NCBI GenBank assembly: GCA_051294375.1
Contig: CM119263.1
Span: forward strand, 19,268,625-19,332,624
Source of the DNA: Paraspadella gotoi
Lineage: Eukaryota > Chaetognatha
Direction: 5' to 3'
DNA length: 64,000 bases
Shown here piece after piece: positions 1-32,102 of this stretch; positions within the stretch are counted from its first letter, which is position 1; every line of letters begins with the position of its first letter. A program made the translations under genes and the position numbers. A model generated the notes under the pieces. It had not been told where the DNA came from. It searched no databases and was given only the letters and a program-made list of their open reading frames with translations.

Positions 1-3000
1 CAAATCAATTTCATCATATTATTTTAATTATTCCCAGGAGAAAAAATCTTTCAAATCACCTAAAAATTGAATAAAATCCGAAAAAAGCAAATCGTTTCAT
101 TCGTTCAAACCCACCAACTTTAACGAAACGGTGCTCGGAAAATTTAAGGTTCAGGCCATTTTTAGTAGGAAACAATCGTCATAAAAATCATGTTCGCTTT
201 TTGTCATCGCTATCAATGACCTATTTTTTGTTGGACTCAAATTTTTGAGAAATCATTTTTAATAATTATTCTCCAACAAACTCGTCGTCGTCGTTTTCGT
301 CTCCCTCGCTCTTCGTCGTTGTCGAGGTCGTCGTCGAATCTTCTCGGGAAATTAAAATTGGATTTTGTCATAATTTGATCCTCAAAATTGAAGGCGACGA
401 AAGCCCTTCCTCAGGAGATGGGAGAAACGTCGTTGGCGTCGTCATCGTCGTCAACGAAAGCTATACCTGGGATTTTTGAAGTTTTACGTTTTACGTCCCC
501 ATAGTATCCAAATATAGTCATTTCATTATTTGCTTTAATTTTCGACTTTCGATATCCGGTCTTCGTTTAGGTCTTTGTCCGTCCGTCGATATGGTCGTCA
601 TGGAAACAACTCCTCACCATCGCTTTCATCGTCTTGGAGAGCAATTTCTTTTGGAGCAATTATCGGTTTTAGTGTCGAGCGGTTGTCTCATTTTTCCTCC
701 TTCGATGTCTCATCGTCTCGAGCCATAACGTCGTTCGTGCCGTCGTGGTCGTCGTCTTTGTCGTTCTCATTGTCGCCCTCCTCGTCGTCGTGGTTGTCAT
801 TGTTGCACTTGGCTTTGTCATCGTCGCTTTTGTCATTGCCATTATCGTTTAAGTCGTTGTCGTCCTCTTCGTCTTCATTGTCGCCCTCGTCGTCGAAACC
901 TGATCGGCCGATTGCGACCAAAATTTATTTCGAGTTGCAAATTTTTTTTCCCATTTGTATGCAATCTCACTTTTTTACTAATTTATATTGAGTTTCCTAA
1001 TCTCAGTATGCGAATATAAAAAAAACAAAAAACAGAACAAAGAGATTTAAATTAATATTTGAGAAAAAGTAATTTGTACCGTACTAGTTTCCCATGTTAC
1101 GTCGCATCAACTCAAGATCGTTTAAAATCAATCACTCGGAAGAAGAGTTTTCATCCGTCCTCGATGACCCCTACTGTAGCGTTTACTCTATTAGTGTTAA
1201 CTTTAAAAGTGTTCATGATAATGTGTGTAATAATAATGATGTGGTGATGATGATGATGATAATGATGATAAATGATAATATGTTCAAACTGCTCATGTGA
1301 TAAAAAATTCCAATTTCTGAACTTCACAAAAGGAAATGAAGAGGAAAAGCGAAAAAGTACATACGACTCGAGAGAAAAGTGACTGGAAATTGGAATGAGG
1401 ATGAATGATCAAACTTGACGGGGAAGACTGAGTGGAACAAACGGAGAAATTAGGCGCCGACGAAATTACAAAATAATCTTCGACTAATCTCGGTATAATC
1501 GGTGGAAACGGGAGAAGAGCCAAAAGACAAACACCGCAACTGCAGAAGCTGTTCACAAAGACAATGACCTCGCCTAGTTTCCGGTAAAACAGCGACAACA
1601 ACGAGAACGACGACGACGACGACATGTCCAATTTCTCACTCGATAAAACTTTTGCCATCGAGTCGGCGGCTCGTGTTCTCGTCCTCTGCTCATTTCCGGT
1701 TTCGCTTCCGCCCTCGAAACCACGCTTCCACCCGACGTTTTACGTAGGAAATCGGAATGTACGACGGACATTACATCCGGGTCTACAACTCCCGGGGTTT
1801 TAGTTTTCTTTGGAGTCAGATCCAAAAAAAAAAATTATTCGGCGGGTTGAATTGAACTAGTTGCACTAAATAGCAGCATTTATTCTCAATTCCACGAGGA
1901 TACCAAAATTTTAACTGGGGATTGAACCGAAATATCCGAGGACTCGATGTCTGGCGTTCATGCGGCTTTCACTCGAGAGTGGAATTTGCTTCTGCTCTAG
2001 AAAAATTGACTTTTTTTAGCTGCTTTTAAGCCAATTTTGGGCGGTCGGTTGGTCTGTCCATCAGATGTTTTAAATATTTATAATTTGGGTTTTATAAATT
2101 AAATTTTTTACTATTTAGTAGTAAAAAAAGTAGTTTTAAAAATATAACATAACCTAAAAATAAATGTGGCATAATTAATCTAATTCTTAATTATTGTTAT
2201 TAATATTTAATAATTAGGCAATATGCTTATCAAACAATATGTCCATGTCCCTTTGCAGCATTATGATGCAATGGCAATGCAAATAAAGCTTAGCTCTATG
2301 GGAAAAACTGCTTATATAAAAATTAACATTTTGAGGTAATAAAATATTATTATGTTAATGAAATATTTTCTGTTACAGCCGCGGTTAACATCCTAAATTA
2401 TTTCGACAGGGCAAAATTAACTTATCATGTTGTCATCTATTACCAAACATCATAATATCACAGAGCTTGGGCTAATGACAAGAGATGTTATAAAGATGGG
2501 TCATTATAATTTTAATATAGTAAATAAAATAAGTGCTGAAGCCAATTGATGTTATCTTAAATATCATATAATGTCCTGATGAAGGTGAACAGTCCTCATG
2601 ATGGTAACCCATGCTCAAAAAATGACATACTGAAGTAAAAATTTTATTTGTGACAACCAGTGATAAACCGTAAGATGTTTATTATGCATTCATTTTATAT
2701 TTATGTAGTCACGGGTCGAAGAGAGTAACTAAGGCTCAACAACTTAACTTGAAGGTTCTTGTTTCCTCATGAACTGAACAAATTTTGCAAAATCTGGGCT
2801 TTGTTTTTTTTGAGTTGGCTGAATTGATTTTCAAATTTTGTTGTTGTTTGATGAACTTTTCATAAATTTTTTTTGTCGTTGCCGATTTTGATTTTCACTT
2901 CACCTCGAGGTCGTTGACGTCGTCGTCGTGTTTTTTATATTTACAAGTTTATTTCAAATTAACAATTTTATTCAGTGACAGGTATCGACAAAGAGATACT

Positions 3001-3069
3001 ATAATTATAAGTAAATAACAGCAACATATATAATTATATAATATATAAAATCCACCAACCGTTCATCAG

Positions 3070-3235
3070 CGGCCATTGGTGCAGGAGGCAAGTCATTCGC
3101 CTCCCAACCCAAAGGTCCGGGGTTCTAGCCCAGTTAAGAGGGACGGGGCGCTTAACCCGCCTGTAACACCGTGTTACAGCCTGATCCGAAGCTCAGGGAC
3201 TGCTTATATTGAACGCTTCTGTCACTAACATATAA
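3070..3235 (+). repeat. tRNA-derived SINE, type A
   Basis: A tRNA-like pol III promoter is visible. Box A is at 3077-3087 (TGGTGCAGGAG, fits TRGYNNARNNG) and box B is at 3121-3131 (GGTTCTAGCCC). They are about 34 bp apart, as in a tRNA. The body continues to about 3235 and is followed by AT-rich sequence. It is not a functional tRNA, because no acceptor stem closes around it. It differs in sequence from the SINE family at 11860 and 19848. Confidence 0.55.
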
Positions 3236-3352
3236 CAATAATTACTGTCTCTTCAATATATATATTGTGTTTAATTCAGAATTTATACGTTTTTAAAAAC
3301 TATGTTGAAAAGTTATTTTTTATCGATTTTAATTATTTATTTATTATTTTGC

Positions 3353-3457
3353 GAGAGAGAGAGAGAGAGAGATGATGAGAGAGAGGAGAGAGAAGAGAGA
3401 GAGAGAGAAAGAGAGAGAGAGAGGAGATTGTGAGAGAGAGAGAGAGATTCGAGAGAG
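3353..3457. repeat. (GA)n microsatellite, interrupted
   Basis: GA dinucleotide array with ATG, GG and GAA interruptions, ending about 50 bp before the first SOS exon found. It gives a spurious Arg/Glu-rich open frame on the + strand. Confidence 0.9.
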
Positions 3458-3506
3458 AGATTGTAAGAGAAAAAGAAAAAAAAATTGTCACTTCGCCCCT
3501 TTTTAG

Positions 3507-23716
<20,210 letters not shown>

Positions 23717-25982
23717 GCAGACGAATTTGGACAACGAAATTAGTTTAGATCATAGCGACGACAATCACGGAGCTAACTCGACACTGGTGCCAATTCTAGT
23801 CGTAGATGTAGAAAACGTTGGACAACGACAAAAGTCAACGAATTCGTTTCGTTTTGTTTCATTTTTTTTTTCTAGTTGAGAGTTATTCGTCAAGATTTTT
23901 TAAGAAAAAAAAATATAAAAGACATCTCTCGAGAGTTTTTTTGAAGAAAGAGTAAGGGATAGTAAAAATGAATATTTTAAATACATGATGTATCTTAGTT
24001 TATCTCCACGCTTTTAGGAAAACTTTTCGCCTGTTTTTTTTCGTTTTCGAGAATACCAAATTTTAAGCTTTTTCTCTCTCTTCCATCATATTTTGGCTGT
24101 GATAGGACTTACCTTTTGGCGAATAATGGGGAAATCTGTATTTCAAGTTTTAAACGATAGAGCGATCTCGATTATTTATACTTTGTTTATTTTTTTCCCT
24201 TTCAAATTCTTTTTGACCCTTATAATTTTTACTTTCTCTCAAGTCTCCAAATCCATAAAGACCTCTATTTTTTTAAAAATGATTTAAAAAAATGTTAATA
24301 AAAAAGAGCAGATATTGACGTCATTCAGACACGTAAAAAAATGATTCTCAACTCATTAACACGTCAATCCTATTTAACAAACATATCTGCGCACATTTTT
24401 TCCTCAAAAACTTCATTTTTTTCCTAATAACGTGTTTATATGAATAAGATAAAACTACAAAGAATTTATGTTATCCGTCACTTACCTCTTCGTCGATACT
24501 CTTGTTTTTCCGATCGTTATGAATGTTTACATGTCACCTCATTTTTGCACGTACGGATTGTGCGGTGGGTAAGAACACGCACTAGATCTTTTTATGCGCA
24601 CGCTCGTCGCTTTTCTATCTTTTTATTTTCTCGTACCAACTACTACGAATGGTTGTAAAGAAGGCTAAAAGAACGCCAGCACCCTCCGTTATAACTCGGG
24701 CATTATAATTCATTTGTTTGTAATTGATTTGTTATAAAGTGTTTGATTGGTTTTTGTTTTGCCCAAACGAAACATAATCATACGATGTTTAGCAAGTGCC
24801 ATTGCAGTCAACCAGCAATCTTTATTATTTTGCTAATACAAATCTTAACGGATTTTTTTATCCGTAAGACAAGCATGACACTTAGTAAAAATTGAAATCA
24901 CTTTACTGTAAATTTGATATGGGCCATAGCCCCGAGTGTCTTCTAACAAGGGAGAAGCAATGAAAAAAAAAATTCGTTGCCTTTTTTAATTCATTCGGAA
25001 AAAAAGACTGCCAATTGGTTTGTGTTCGATTATTCATCACTCACAAGTGATTGACGATTTTCGAAAATCGGCAACGAACAATTTCCAACGCACATAAGAG
25101 AAACATACAGAACTATTTCTGTACGAAGCAAAAACCTCGCAAACTATTCGAATAACGACCTCCCCCCCTTGTCTCGCAACCACCGAAAATAGCCTGAATG
25201 TTCTCGACATGATTTTTTTTTATTAGCCGCATCGATTTGAAAAGTCTAAACCCTATACTTTCACTCCTATAAATGTTTGTTTATGAAGAGCATGACCCGT
25301 TACGAATAAAATGTAAATATATTATCTCTTTAAACCTACCCGCTGTCTGGTGTCCTGTATACGTCTTTCAAAGGAAAAAGGTATGCTCAAAGTTTTGATT
25401 AAGAAAAAATGTTTTTTTCTATTTGTTGCGTGTGATAAAACATTTAATTTATGAAAAAAGAAGAGTTGCCCTTATTAAAAATCACATTTATTTTCCAAAT
25501 CGACTTTTTATTTATGAAAAGGTTCAAGAAGAAAGAAAATAAATAGCTGGATACCTATTTTAGAAAAGAGGTGATAAAGGGCAAAAGATTTTAAAAGGAA
25601 AAAGAATGTATAAGAATGTATAAACGGATGTAGGGTTAGATGCTCTTTTTTTCCCTCACTCAATCAAGTTGTAGCGTCACGTAGCGGATACCACGCTGCT
25701 CTTCAACTAATGACCTAAAGCAAACAAAAGACCAGCTATCCAACAACACATTCGCGTTCGAACAAATAAAAATTCTGACCTAAAAATAAAACCTAGATAG
25801 ATTCGATAAACTACGAAACGATCGTATTTAAAAATAAAAAAATGTTGGGGGAGCCCTTCCTTATTTTTTTTTAAAAACAAAACCTCTCCCTTTCATTGTT
25901 ATTATTTTGCAACAAAGAAGACGAAATCACCAAAACAACTCAATTATTGTTGCCTATCTTGTCACGAACCTTACCATCGACA
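23717..25982. other. SOS 3' region and SOS-PACRG intergenic interval
   Basis: AT-rich, no coding exon seen. Candidate poly(A) signals AATAAA lie at 24298-24303 and 25305-25310. The first would give a SOS 3'UTR of about 0.6 kb. I see no TATA or X-box that I would assign to PACRG. Confidence 0.5.
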
Positions 25983-26111
25983 ATGACAACGATGCAGACT
26001 TCCGTGATTCACACGCAAAAGCCGGACATGTGCACCAAAGTGGCACGTCAGCTGCAACGGCCCATAAAATGCAAGGGGTTCACCATCCAGTCCTACATGG
26101 AAAACAGCAAG
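25983..26111 (+). CDS. PACRG: PACRG exon 1
   Basis: ATG at 25983, donor AGCAAG|GTGATC, phase 0 out. It encodes 43 residues ending [12 protein letters not shown], which continues as [13 protein letters not shown] in exon 2. Confidence 0.93.
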
Positions 26112-27196
26112 GTGATCGTTAATTATTAAATTGAATAATGACAATCTTTTTTTGGTTCACTAAAATATTTTTAAATACTTTTAAGTACTCTAAATACTTT
26201 TAGTTATGTCCTCTAGGTCGTCCCGCCTCCTCGGGCCAACTTTTTCACGCCTAGGAAACCGGGAAACAACACACTTTTCCGGAAATACTACGACCGGGCG
26301 GATCTGCCGATCCAGATAGAGCACGGCTCTCGGCAGAAGATTGCCTGGAAGGTAGAGATCGAGAAGCTGGACTTCCATCACTATCTACCGCTGTTCTTCG
26401 ATGGTAAAGAGATCGATTGATTGATTGTTTAACTGAATTTCGTTAAACTTATTGTTTTTATTAAACAATTTGTTTAAAAAATTTCTGTGATTTTGCTTCA
26501 ACGGATCAACTTGAATAACTGGTTTATTGCTGATTGAATGACCGCTGGCCACAGGCCTTTGCGAGTACCAGCATCCCTACCGATTCTTCGCTCGCACCGG
26601 CGTTAACGACATGCTGTCGCACGGCGGCTCCAAGATTTTGCCTGTTGTGCCTCAACTCATAATCCCCATCAAAAACGCGCTAAATCTTCGAGATCCCAAG
26701 GTCATCTGCAACACGCTCAAGGTGAGGTTGGTCGGGATGTTTTCGAAATTTATTCTTCGTCGACGAATCGGTCTCAATATTCTTTCGTTCCTTATCCTCT
26801 CCTCTCGACAGGTGCTGCAAAAACTGGCCAAGTCGGCGGACATGGTCGGCGAGGCGCTGGTGCCGTACTACAGGCAGATCCTGCCGATCCTCAACGCCTA
26901 CAAAGAGATGAAGGTCTGCAGCGGAGACGGGATCGACTACGCTCAGCAGAGGAAAGAGTCCGTGGGCGATCTCATCGAGGTCAAGGATTGGTCGGATGAG
27001 TAGAGCGGGTTCTGTGGCGAGCGTTGTGCTGGCTCAGATTTGGAGTAGACGAAAGCATCGACTATTGTAGTTTCAAATGTTTTCTCTTTGCTCTTCTCAG
27101 GAGACCCTGGAAGTGCTGGAGCGCTACGGCGGCGAAGACGCCTTCATCAACATCAAGTACATGGTGCCGACCTACGAATCCTGCATCCTCAATTAA
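25983..27196 (+). CDS. PACRG: Parkin co-regulated gene protein, complete in five exons
   Basis: PACRG is a ciliary/flagellar protein that, with its partner FAP20, forms the inner junction between the A and B tubules of axonemal doublets. Exons 25983-26111, 26217-26403, 26555-26721, 26812-26979 and 27101-27196 join in phase to give 248 residues plus TAA, close to the usual size of about 250-300. Recognisable blocks: [103 protein letters not shown], then IDYAQQ and [16 protein letters not shown]. The start is the first in-frame ATG, 25983, preceded by CGACA. No Parkin gene is seen beside it. Confidence 0.96.
26217..26403 (+). CDS. PACRG: PACRG exon 2
   Basis: Acceptor TCCTCTAG|GT and donor GATG|GTAAAG. 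Phase 0 in, phase 1 out. It contains [17 protein letters not shown] and the helix [19 protein letters not shown]. Confidence 0.97.
26555..26721 (+). CDS. PACRG: PACRG exon 3
   Basis: Acceptor GGCCACAG|GC and donor CTCAAG|GTGAGG. Phase 1 in, phase 0 out. It encodes [19 protein letters not shown] and PLIIPIK-like [17 protein letters not shown], the ARM-like helical repeat core. Confidence 0.97.
26812..26979 (+). CDS. PACRG: PACRG exon 4
   Basis: Acceptor CTCGACAG|GT and donor ATCGAG|GTCAAG. 56 codons, phase 0. It encodes [20 protein letters not shown] and [10 protein letters not shown]. Reading past the donor would add VKDWSDE and stop at 27001-27003, a possible truncated form. Confidence 0.96.
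27101..27196 (+). CDS. PACRG: PACRG exon 5 (terminal)
   Basis: Acceptor CTTCTCAG|GA and stop TAA at 27194-27196. It encodes [20 protein letters not shown] and [11 protein letters not shown], the conserved C-terminus. Confidence 0.97.
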   Translation, partial: ETLEVLERYGGEDAFINIKYMVPTYESCILN

Positions 27197-27250
27197 AAAG
27201 ACTTTCGACGTCGCGCTTGTGAAGAAGCTCGTCCGAGAACTCAGTCAACG

Positions 27251-27276
27251 AAGGACCTCGTGAGGCCGAGGTCCTT
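27251..27276 (+). other. Hairpin in PACRG 3'UTR
   Basis: A perfect 10-bp stem, AAGGACCTCG (27251-27260) with CGAGGTCCTT (27267-27276), and a 6-nt loop, located 54 nt after the PACRG stop. It does not match the histone stem-loop. Function unknown. Confidence 0.6.
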
Positions 27277-28779
27277 CCTCTTCCATCCAATTCAATCTCT
27301 TTTTTCTTCGATCTCTTAAAAAAAAAACAACAACAAAAAACTAAATCCTGTTTATTTCCGTCATTCATTGAAGATCTTCTGCCACGCCTTTTTAAATATT
27401 GAAGAAAAAAAACTAAAAAAAAAAAAATCTAAAAATGAATTATGGATTATCATTATGGATATCTAATTTTTCGTTATTGATGAAAACTGTGTGAATTTGG
27501 GGGAGAAAACTTTTTTTAATGGAATACATTAGAATGGGTGAAATGTTTGAACAATTTTTTTTTTCTTAAATTTTTCCCTCAATTCAAGAAAATCTAGCGT
27601 TAGGGCGTCAGTTAAGTCATGATTTTGATCTCAGAAGTTAAAATTCGCAAAAACAATTGAATCGGGGACTTTATTTTATTATTTCTGTTAGCGAAGTAAG
27701 GTTATAATTATAGTTATCGGTTAAACGAGACAGCGAAATTATTAAGTCGAATCTCGCGGCGGGCGTGATTCACCTTCGAGTCTCGCAATCGCGACCAACA
27801 AGTTAACATAACCTCATCCAACTCTTCTCCTCTTCCTCTTCCTCCTCCGCCTTCGTCGAATTCAGCTGATAATTGTTGCCACATGTGTTTTCATGATGCG
27901 TCCCGAATGTCTTCCTGTGAGAATGCTCCGTCGTGGTCTCCGCCTCACCGCCCCCGCCCCCCCCCCAAGTTTCACGGCCGCCCCTCTCGTAATTTTCACG
28001 TGAATCTCCTCCTTTGAGTCTCGAATTGTGACTCGACGTCGTTTCGCGTCTTACGAGTTTTTTTTTTCCTTCGTCGAGAGTCGCGCGTTTCGCCGCGAGG
28101 ATTCGTCGCAAGATTTCGTCGTGCTTTTTAATTTCTTTTTTTTTATTATTATCTTGATATCGTAAAATAAGTCGTTTTTGCGATGATACGCACTATATAC
28201 CCGAGAAAATGAGAATTATGAGATACTTCAAACGAAAACGTGAAAAAAGCGAACTTACAAAAATAAAAAGCAGCGAAATCAAAGAGACGAAAATATCTAC
28301 GAAAGATTTGAATACAAGAATCAAGATATATAAAGTAGGAAAAATAGTTGAGGGGAAAAAACGTTTAAAAAAAAATAATGAAGATGAAATAAAATAAAAA
28401 GATGAAAACAAATCACGTCTACTAATGATCTCAAAAGCCACGAACAAGGTAATTTCAGACTTTTTTTAAAAATTTATCTTTATTTTCTTAATTTGCCCAT
28501 TTATTTATATTTTATGCTTTTTTGAAGTTTGTATCGTGGGTCTGCATGAACGAATCCTTAGATTTCTTTCATTTAAAAAACTTCAACTGTATTTCACCAC
28601 CAGTCTGAAAAAATATTGAAAGGAGGGGGCGGGGGCGTCGGCCCGAGTTATCCCCCGCAAACGATCTCCGGTACGAATTTGTTTACAGACTGTTCCTTCG
28701 TTCAATTTAAATATTTAAAATAATAAAATTCGCTCCTTTCCCCTCGCGGAGCCAAAGAATTTTGTTTCCGACGAAAGAG

Positions 28780-28886
<107 letters not shown>

Positions 28887-31100
28887 GAAGAGTCGGCCTC
28901 GAGGTTTGTGTTTATTTTGGTTGATTGAATTTTTCCCGTCCGAATTCAAGAAAAAAAATTGAAAAAAAAAAATCGGTTAGAATACGAGATTTCATGAGAT
29001 GGAGAAGACCCCAAAAAATAAAAAAAAAGGAAAGAGAGAGAGAGTAAGAGAGAGTGAGAGAGTGAGTCTTGAGGTAGGGTTAGTGAGTCGGCTTTAAAAA
29101 GGCCATTTCCTGCCCTGCGGTAAAAACATAACTCCTTTCAACGAAGATCGATTTCACGGGGCGCGTTGATCCGCCGCAACCATTTATTTCCTGTCTCCGT
29201 TTTATCCGCTTCGATCTTTTTTCTCCGTTACTTGCAACCGGTTTCAGTCGGTCAGCGTTCGGGTACCAGTTCATTAGCTGTGACGATTCACAATAACAAT
29301 TAAAGTATTTTCATAAATATGATTTTTAATAATAAGTCGCAATAATCGGAAAATTGATACTGTTGTTTTCAGCGTCGCCTTCAGCCGAATTAATCGTGCG
29401 GCGAGATCTTTGGCGCAATGGAGTAGTTGGCGCCGTCGCCGCAATTGACACCAGAGATGGACGAAGGCGGAAAGTCGTCGGGTTTCCATTTCTGAATTGA
29501 GGAAGAAGTGGGCCATTCGAAAGCGGGTGAAAGAAAGGGGTGGGGGAAAAAGTGGTTTCGACTGAGTTGACATTTGTGGCAGATTTTTTAGGATTCAGTT
29601 TTGTCGTAGTTGACCTTTTTTTAACAACTTTATATCTGGATATTCGAGTTTTGAGTTTCGATCACCGTCGTTTTCGTCGTCGTCGTTATCGACGTTTTTT
29701 TAATCTTCCTCGTCGTCGTCGTCGTCGTCGCTATCGTCATCGCTATTCCAGAGCCTAAAATCGTGACTCAGACTTGGAAATCGATTCCCGAGAAGATTCT
29801 TATCGATTTTATTACTCAAGGTATTTGAAACTATTTTGACTAAAACCTTATTGCTCTTGGTGGAATTTTTTTACCTCTTTTTATTCGCGAAAACGTACCT
29901 TAATATTTTATAAACTTACTAGTATTTCGTTTAGTTTTTTTCAGCCTATATTTTTTTCGGATGATGTGCCATTGTGCCCTGCGTCGCACTCCTCTTTTCA
30001 AATATCAACGTTTTCGATCAAAAACCTCTCTATCTCTATCTCTATCTCTATCCGAACTCCATCACCCAAGGCTGCTCCCGCATTTGCCTCCCCTCCCTTC
30101 ACCCCAGTCTCTCTCTGGTACTCCGCCCTTTTTGAGCATCCCTTCCTCTTGTCCATCGTAAAGCCGTCCAACTGTTACGGCCTCGGACCTTGTTCTCTCG
30201 AAAATGATGCATTTTGCAATAATTTTTAAATGCGAATCAGATAGTATCATTCATAAAATTTGAAAAAAAAATTAACAGAAACGATCAAATTTTTAATAAA
30301 CTCACAGTTAAACGAATGACAATCAAAATAAAAAAGAAATTGTTTTTCAATTTCCAGCATCTACGCCATTTTCCGTCCGCCATTATTCATTTTTCTCCTC
30401 GTAGTATTTACGATATTTCTACCATTTTCCCTCTGCCATTCGTCATTTCCCCAGCATCTTTACCGTCTTTCCCTTGCCATACCCGACGTTTATTCCGGTC
30501 TGGAGTCTCATTTCTGTCCGTTTCCGACTTTTAGCGCCGCGTATCCCCGGTTTATTTACGTAACCCTAATTACCCTACGGAGACGAGGTCCACTGCCGCC
30601 CTCTCCTTTACGATCGCTTCGTTCTATTTTTATTTTCTTTCGAATTCTCCTCCCAGACATCGAAAATAATTGTTGCTCTTCGGTTAAGGCGTTTATTTTC
30701 AAGGCGCAAGACTAAGTTCACATAGTCGTAAATCATATCTAATCCATTAGATTTACCATTTACAACTTTTTTAACCAAAACACTATATCATTTTGAATAT
30801 TATTTACAAAAACCTTTCTCCGTACCTTTCAACACTTTTTTTTTGCATTCCGCATTCCGCATTCCTCATTTCGATTTCCTCAATTCGCATTTCGCCACTT
30901 GCATTTCCTTGACCCGGATTCCGGACACGATTTCGGCGGAAACCAAAAGCGGCTTCCATTTCCATTTCCTCGATGGAAATCCTCGATATCTTACGCTTCC
31001 ATATTTGGAATGAGTCATCTCCCATTTCGTCATCGTCATCCTCCTTTCCTTTTCTCTTAAGCGGCAGGATTTTCGCCTCTCCGTCTCTACCACCGCTCTC

Positions 31101-31122
31101 TCTCTCATCTCTCTCACTCTCA

Positions 31123-31175
<53 letters not shown>
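31101..31175. repeat. (CT)n microsatellite
   Basis: CT array with CATCTCTC interruptions, immediately upstream of the promoter-like cluster at 31253. Confidence 0.9.
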
Positions 31176-31181
<6 letters not shown>

Positions 31182-31252
31182 CCTCACCCTCTCATCAGCT
31201 GACGACCAAGTAGTGAATACGTGACGCGTCCCGCGCGAATTCCTTCCCGCTC

Positions 31253-31403
31253 ATTGGCCACTTTGAAATTACTCAATCTCGGCTCACGATTGGTCGACTC
31301 GAACGCGAATTGCTCGCATTGGTCGTGACGTCAAGAAACGCGGTCTCATATTGGCCAGTCGCTCGCGCCGAGAAAAAAGTTTCCGCGTGACGCGATGACG
31401 TGG
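31253..31403. promoter_or_regulatory. Promoter-like cluster: four CCAAT boxes, CRE and CRE half-site
   Basis: ATTGG (CCAAT on the minus strand) occurs at 31253, 31289, 31318 and 31350, spaced 36, 29 and 32 bp, all in the same orientation. This is the arrangement NF-Y favours in multi-CCAAT promoters. A perfect palindromic CRE TGACGTCA is at 31326-31333 and TGACGTGG at 31396-31403. The surrounding sequence is CpG-rich relative to its flanks. A splice-donor-like GGG|GTAAGG follows at about 31525 on the + strand. Which gene it drives is unknown; the + strand ORF at 32103 is one candidate. Confidence 0.55.
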
Positions 31404-31655
31404 GACTCTCAAGAAAAGAGTTATTCCACAGAAGAGCGGTGGAGGTTTAGCGACGGCGCGTGCCTGACTCAAAGGGGGGCGGGGCGGTCCCGCAGGGAGG
31501 GCGCCGGAGTAGGGGGTTCGAGGGGTAAGGGGGCAAAGATGGAGACAGGCCCTTAGGGGAAGAATCTTTTTCTCGGTGTTTATATTCTCGGTTTCTCTCG
31601 GAGTTGGCACGCGCGGGGAAAGGGGACCGAGGTTCCAAACGAATCTGAGAGAGAT

Positions 31656-31660
<5 letters not shown>

Positions 31661-31725
<65 letters not shown>

Positions 31726-31750
31726 AGAGAGAGAGAGAGTGAGAGAGAGA
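31661..31750. repeat. (GA)n microsatellite
   Basis: GA array of about 90 bp with a few interruptions. Confidence 0.95.
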
Positions 31751-31844
31751 TAAAATTACTGTTTTAAACATCTAAATGTAGATTTTTATTTCTCATGAAA
31801 ATATGTTTCTTAAGCCCAAATTACATTAATTAGAAAACATTTTG

Positions 31845-31927
31845 TTAGGAGAAAAATAGTTTTGTTTGACAACGATTTTTTGACATAAAAAAAAATCGTT
31901 GTCAAACCAAAACTGTTTTTCTCCTAA
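31845..31927. repeat. Foldback element, 83 bp
   Basis: Inverted repeat with arms of about 37 bp: TTAGGAGAAAAATAGTTTTG...AACGATTTTT and its near-complement ending CTGTTTTTCTCCTAA, with a short loop. A direct repeat AAAACATTTTGTTA is found on both sides (31834-31847 and 31961-31974). It resembles a small foldback or MITE-like element and shares GAGAAAA...TTGG.TT.ACAAC spacing with the one at 7884. Confidence 0.5.
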
Positions 31928-32102
31928 TACTTCAAAAACAACGAAAAGAGAGTATATACATAAAACATTTTGTTAAATTTTTAAAACTGATAAACTAAGT
32001 TTATATAAATCGACATTGTGCTCTAAAGTCTCTTTCATACTAATTCCATTTCTCTTTCTTCTTCCATGATTTCGCTTTTACGCTCGTGAATTGTTTGGCG
32101 AA

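Larger units (their letters stand above)
1..3506. other. 5' flank / upstream intron of SOS, no gene identified
   Basis: No coding exon could be supported here. The stretch is AT-rich apart from blocks of CGT/ACG trinucleotides (about 289-345, 441-455, 745-760, 840-895, 1606-1625, 2916-2930), which create chance Ser-rich or Asp/Asn-rich open frames. It should contain the missing first exon of SOS, because the first exon I can place (3507) begins in phase 1 with no ATG. I looked for an ATG-bearing segment ending in phase 1 at a good donor and found none that was convincing. A tRNA-derived SINE lies at 3070-3235 and a GA array at 3353-3457. Confidence 0.6.

Noticed and set aside
575-991. Ser-rich ORF (+) and Asp/Asn-rich ORF (-) at 688-921
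   Set aside because: Both are translations of the same degenerate CGT/GTC repeat in different frames; no splice sites, no domain.
2581-2625. CTGATGA string as a hammerhead ribozyme
   Set aside because: No GAAAC partner core and no stem II pairing; a chance heptamer.
27803-28111. Minus-strand 102-codon ORF with His/Glu-rich sequence
   Set aside because: No ATG, no recognisable motif, includes a G-run and Glu repeat; insufficient support for a gene.
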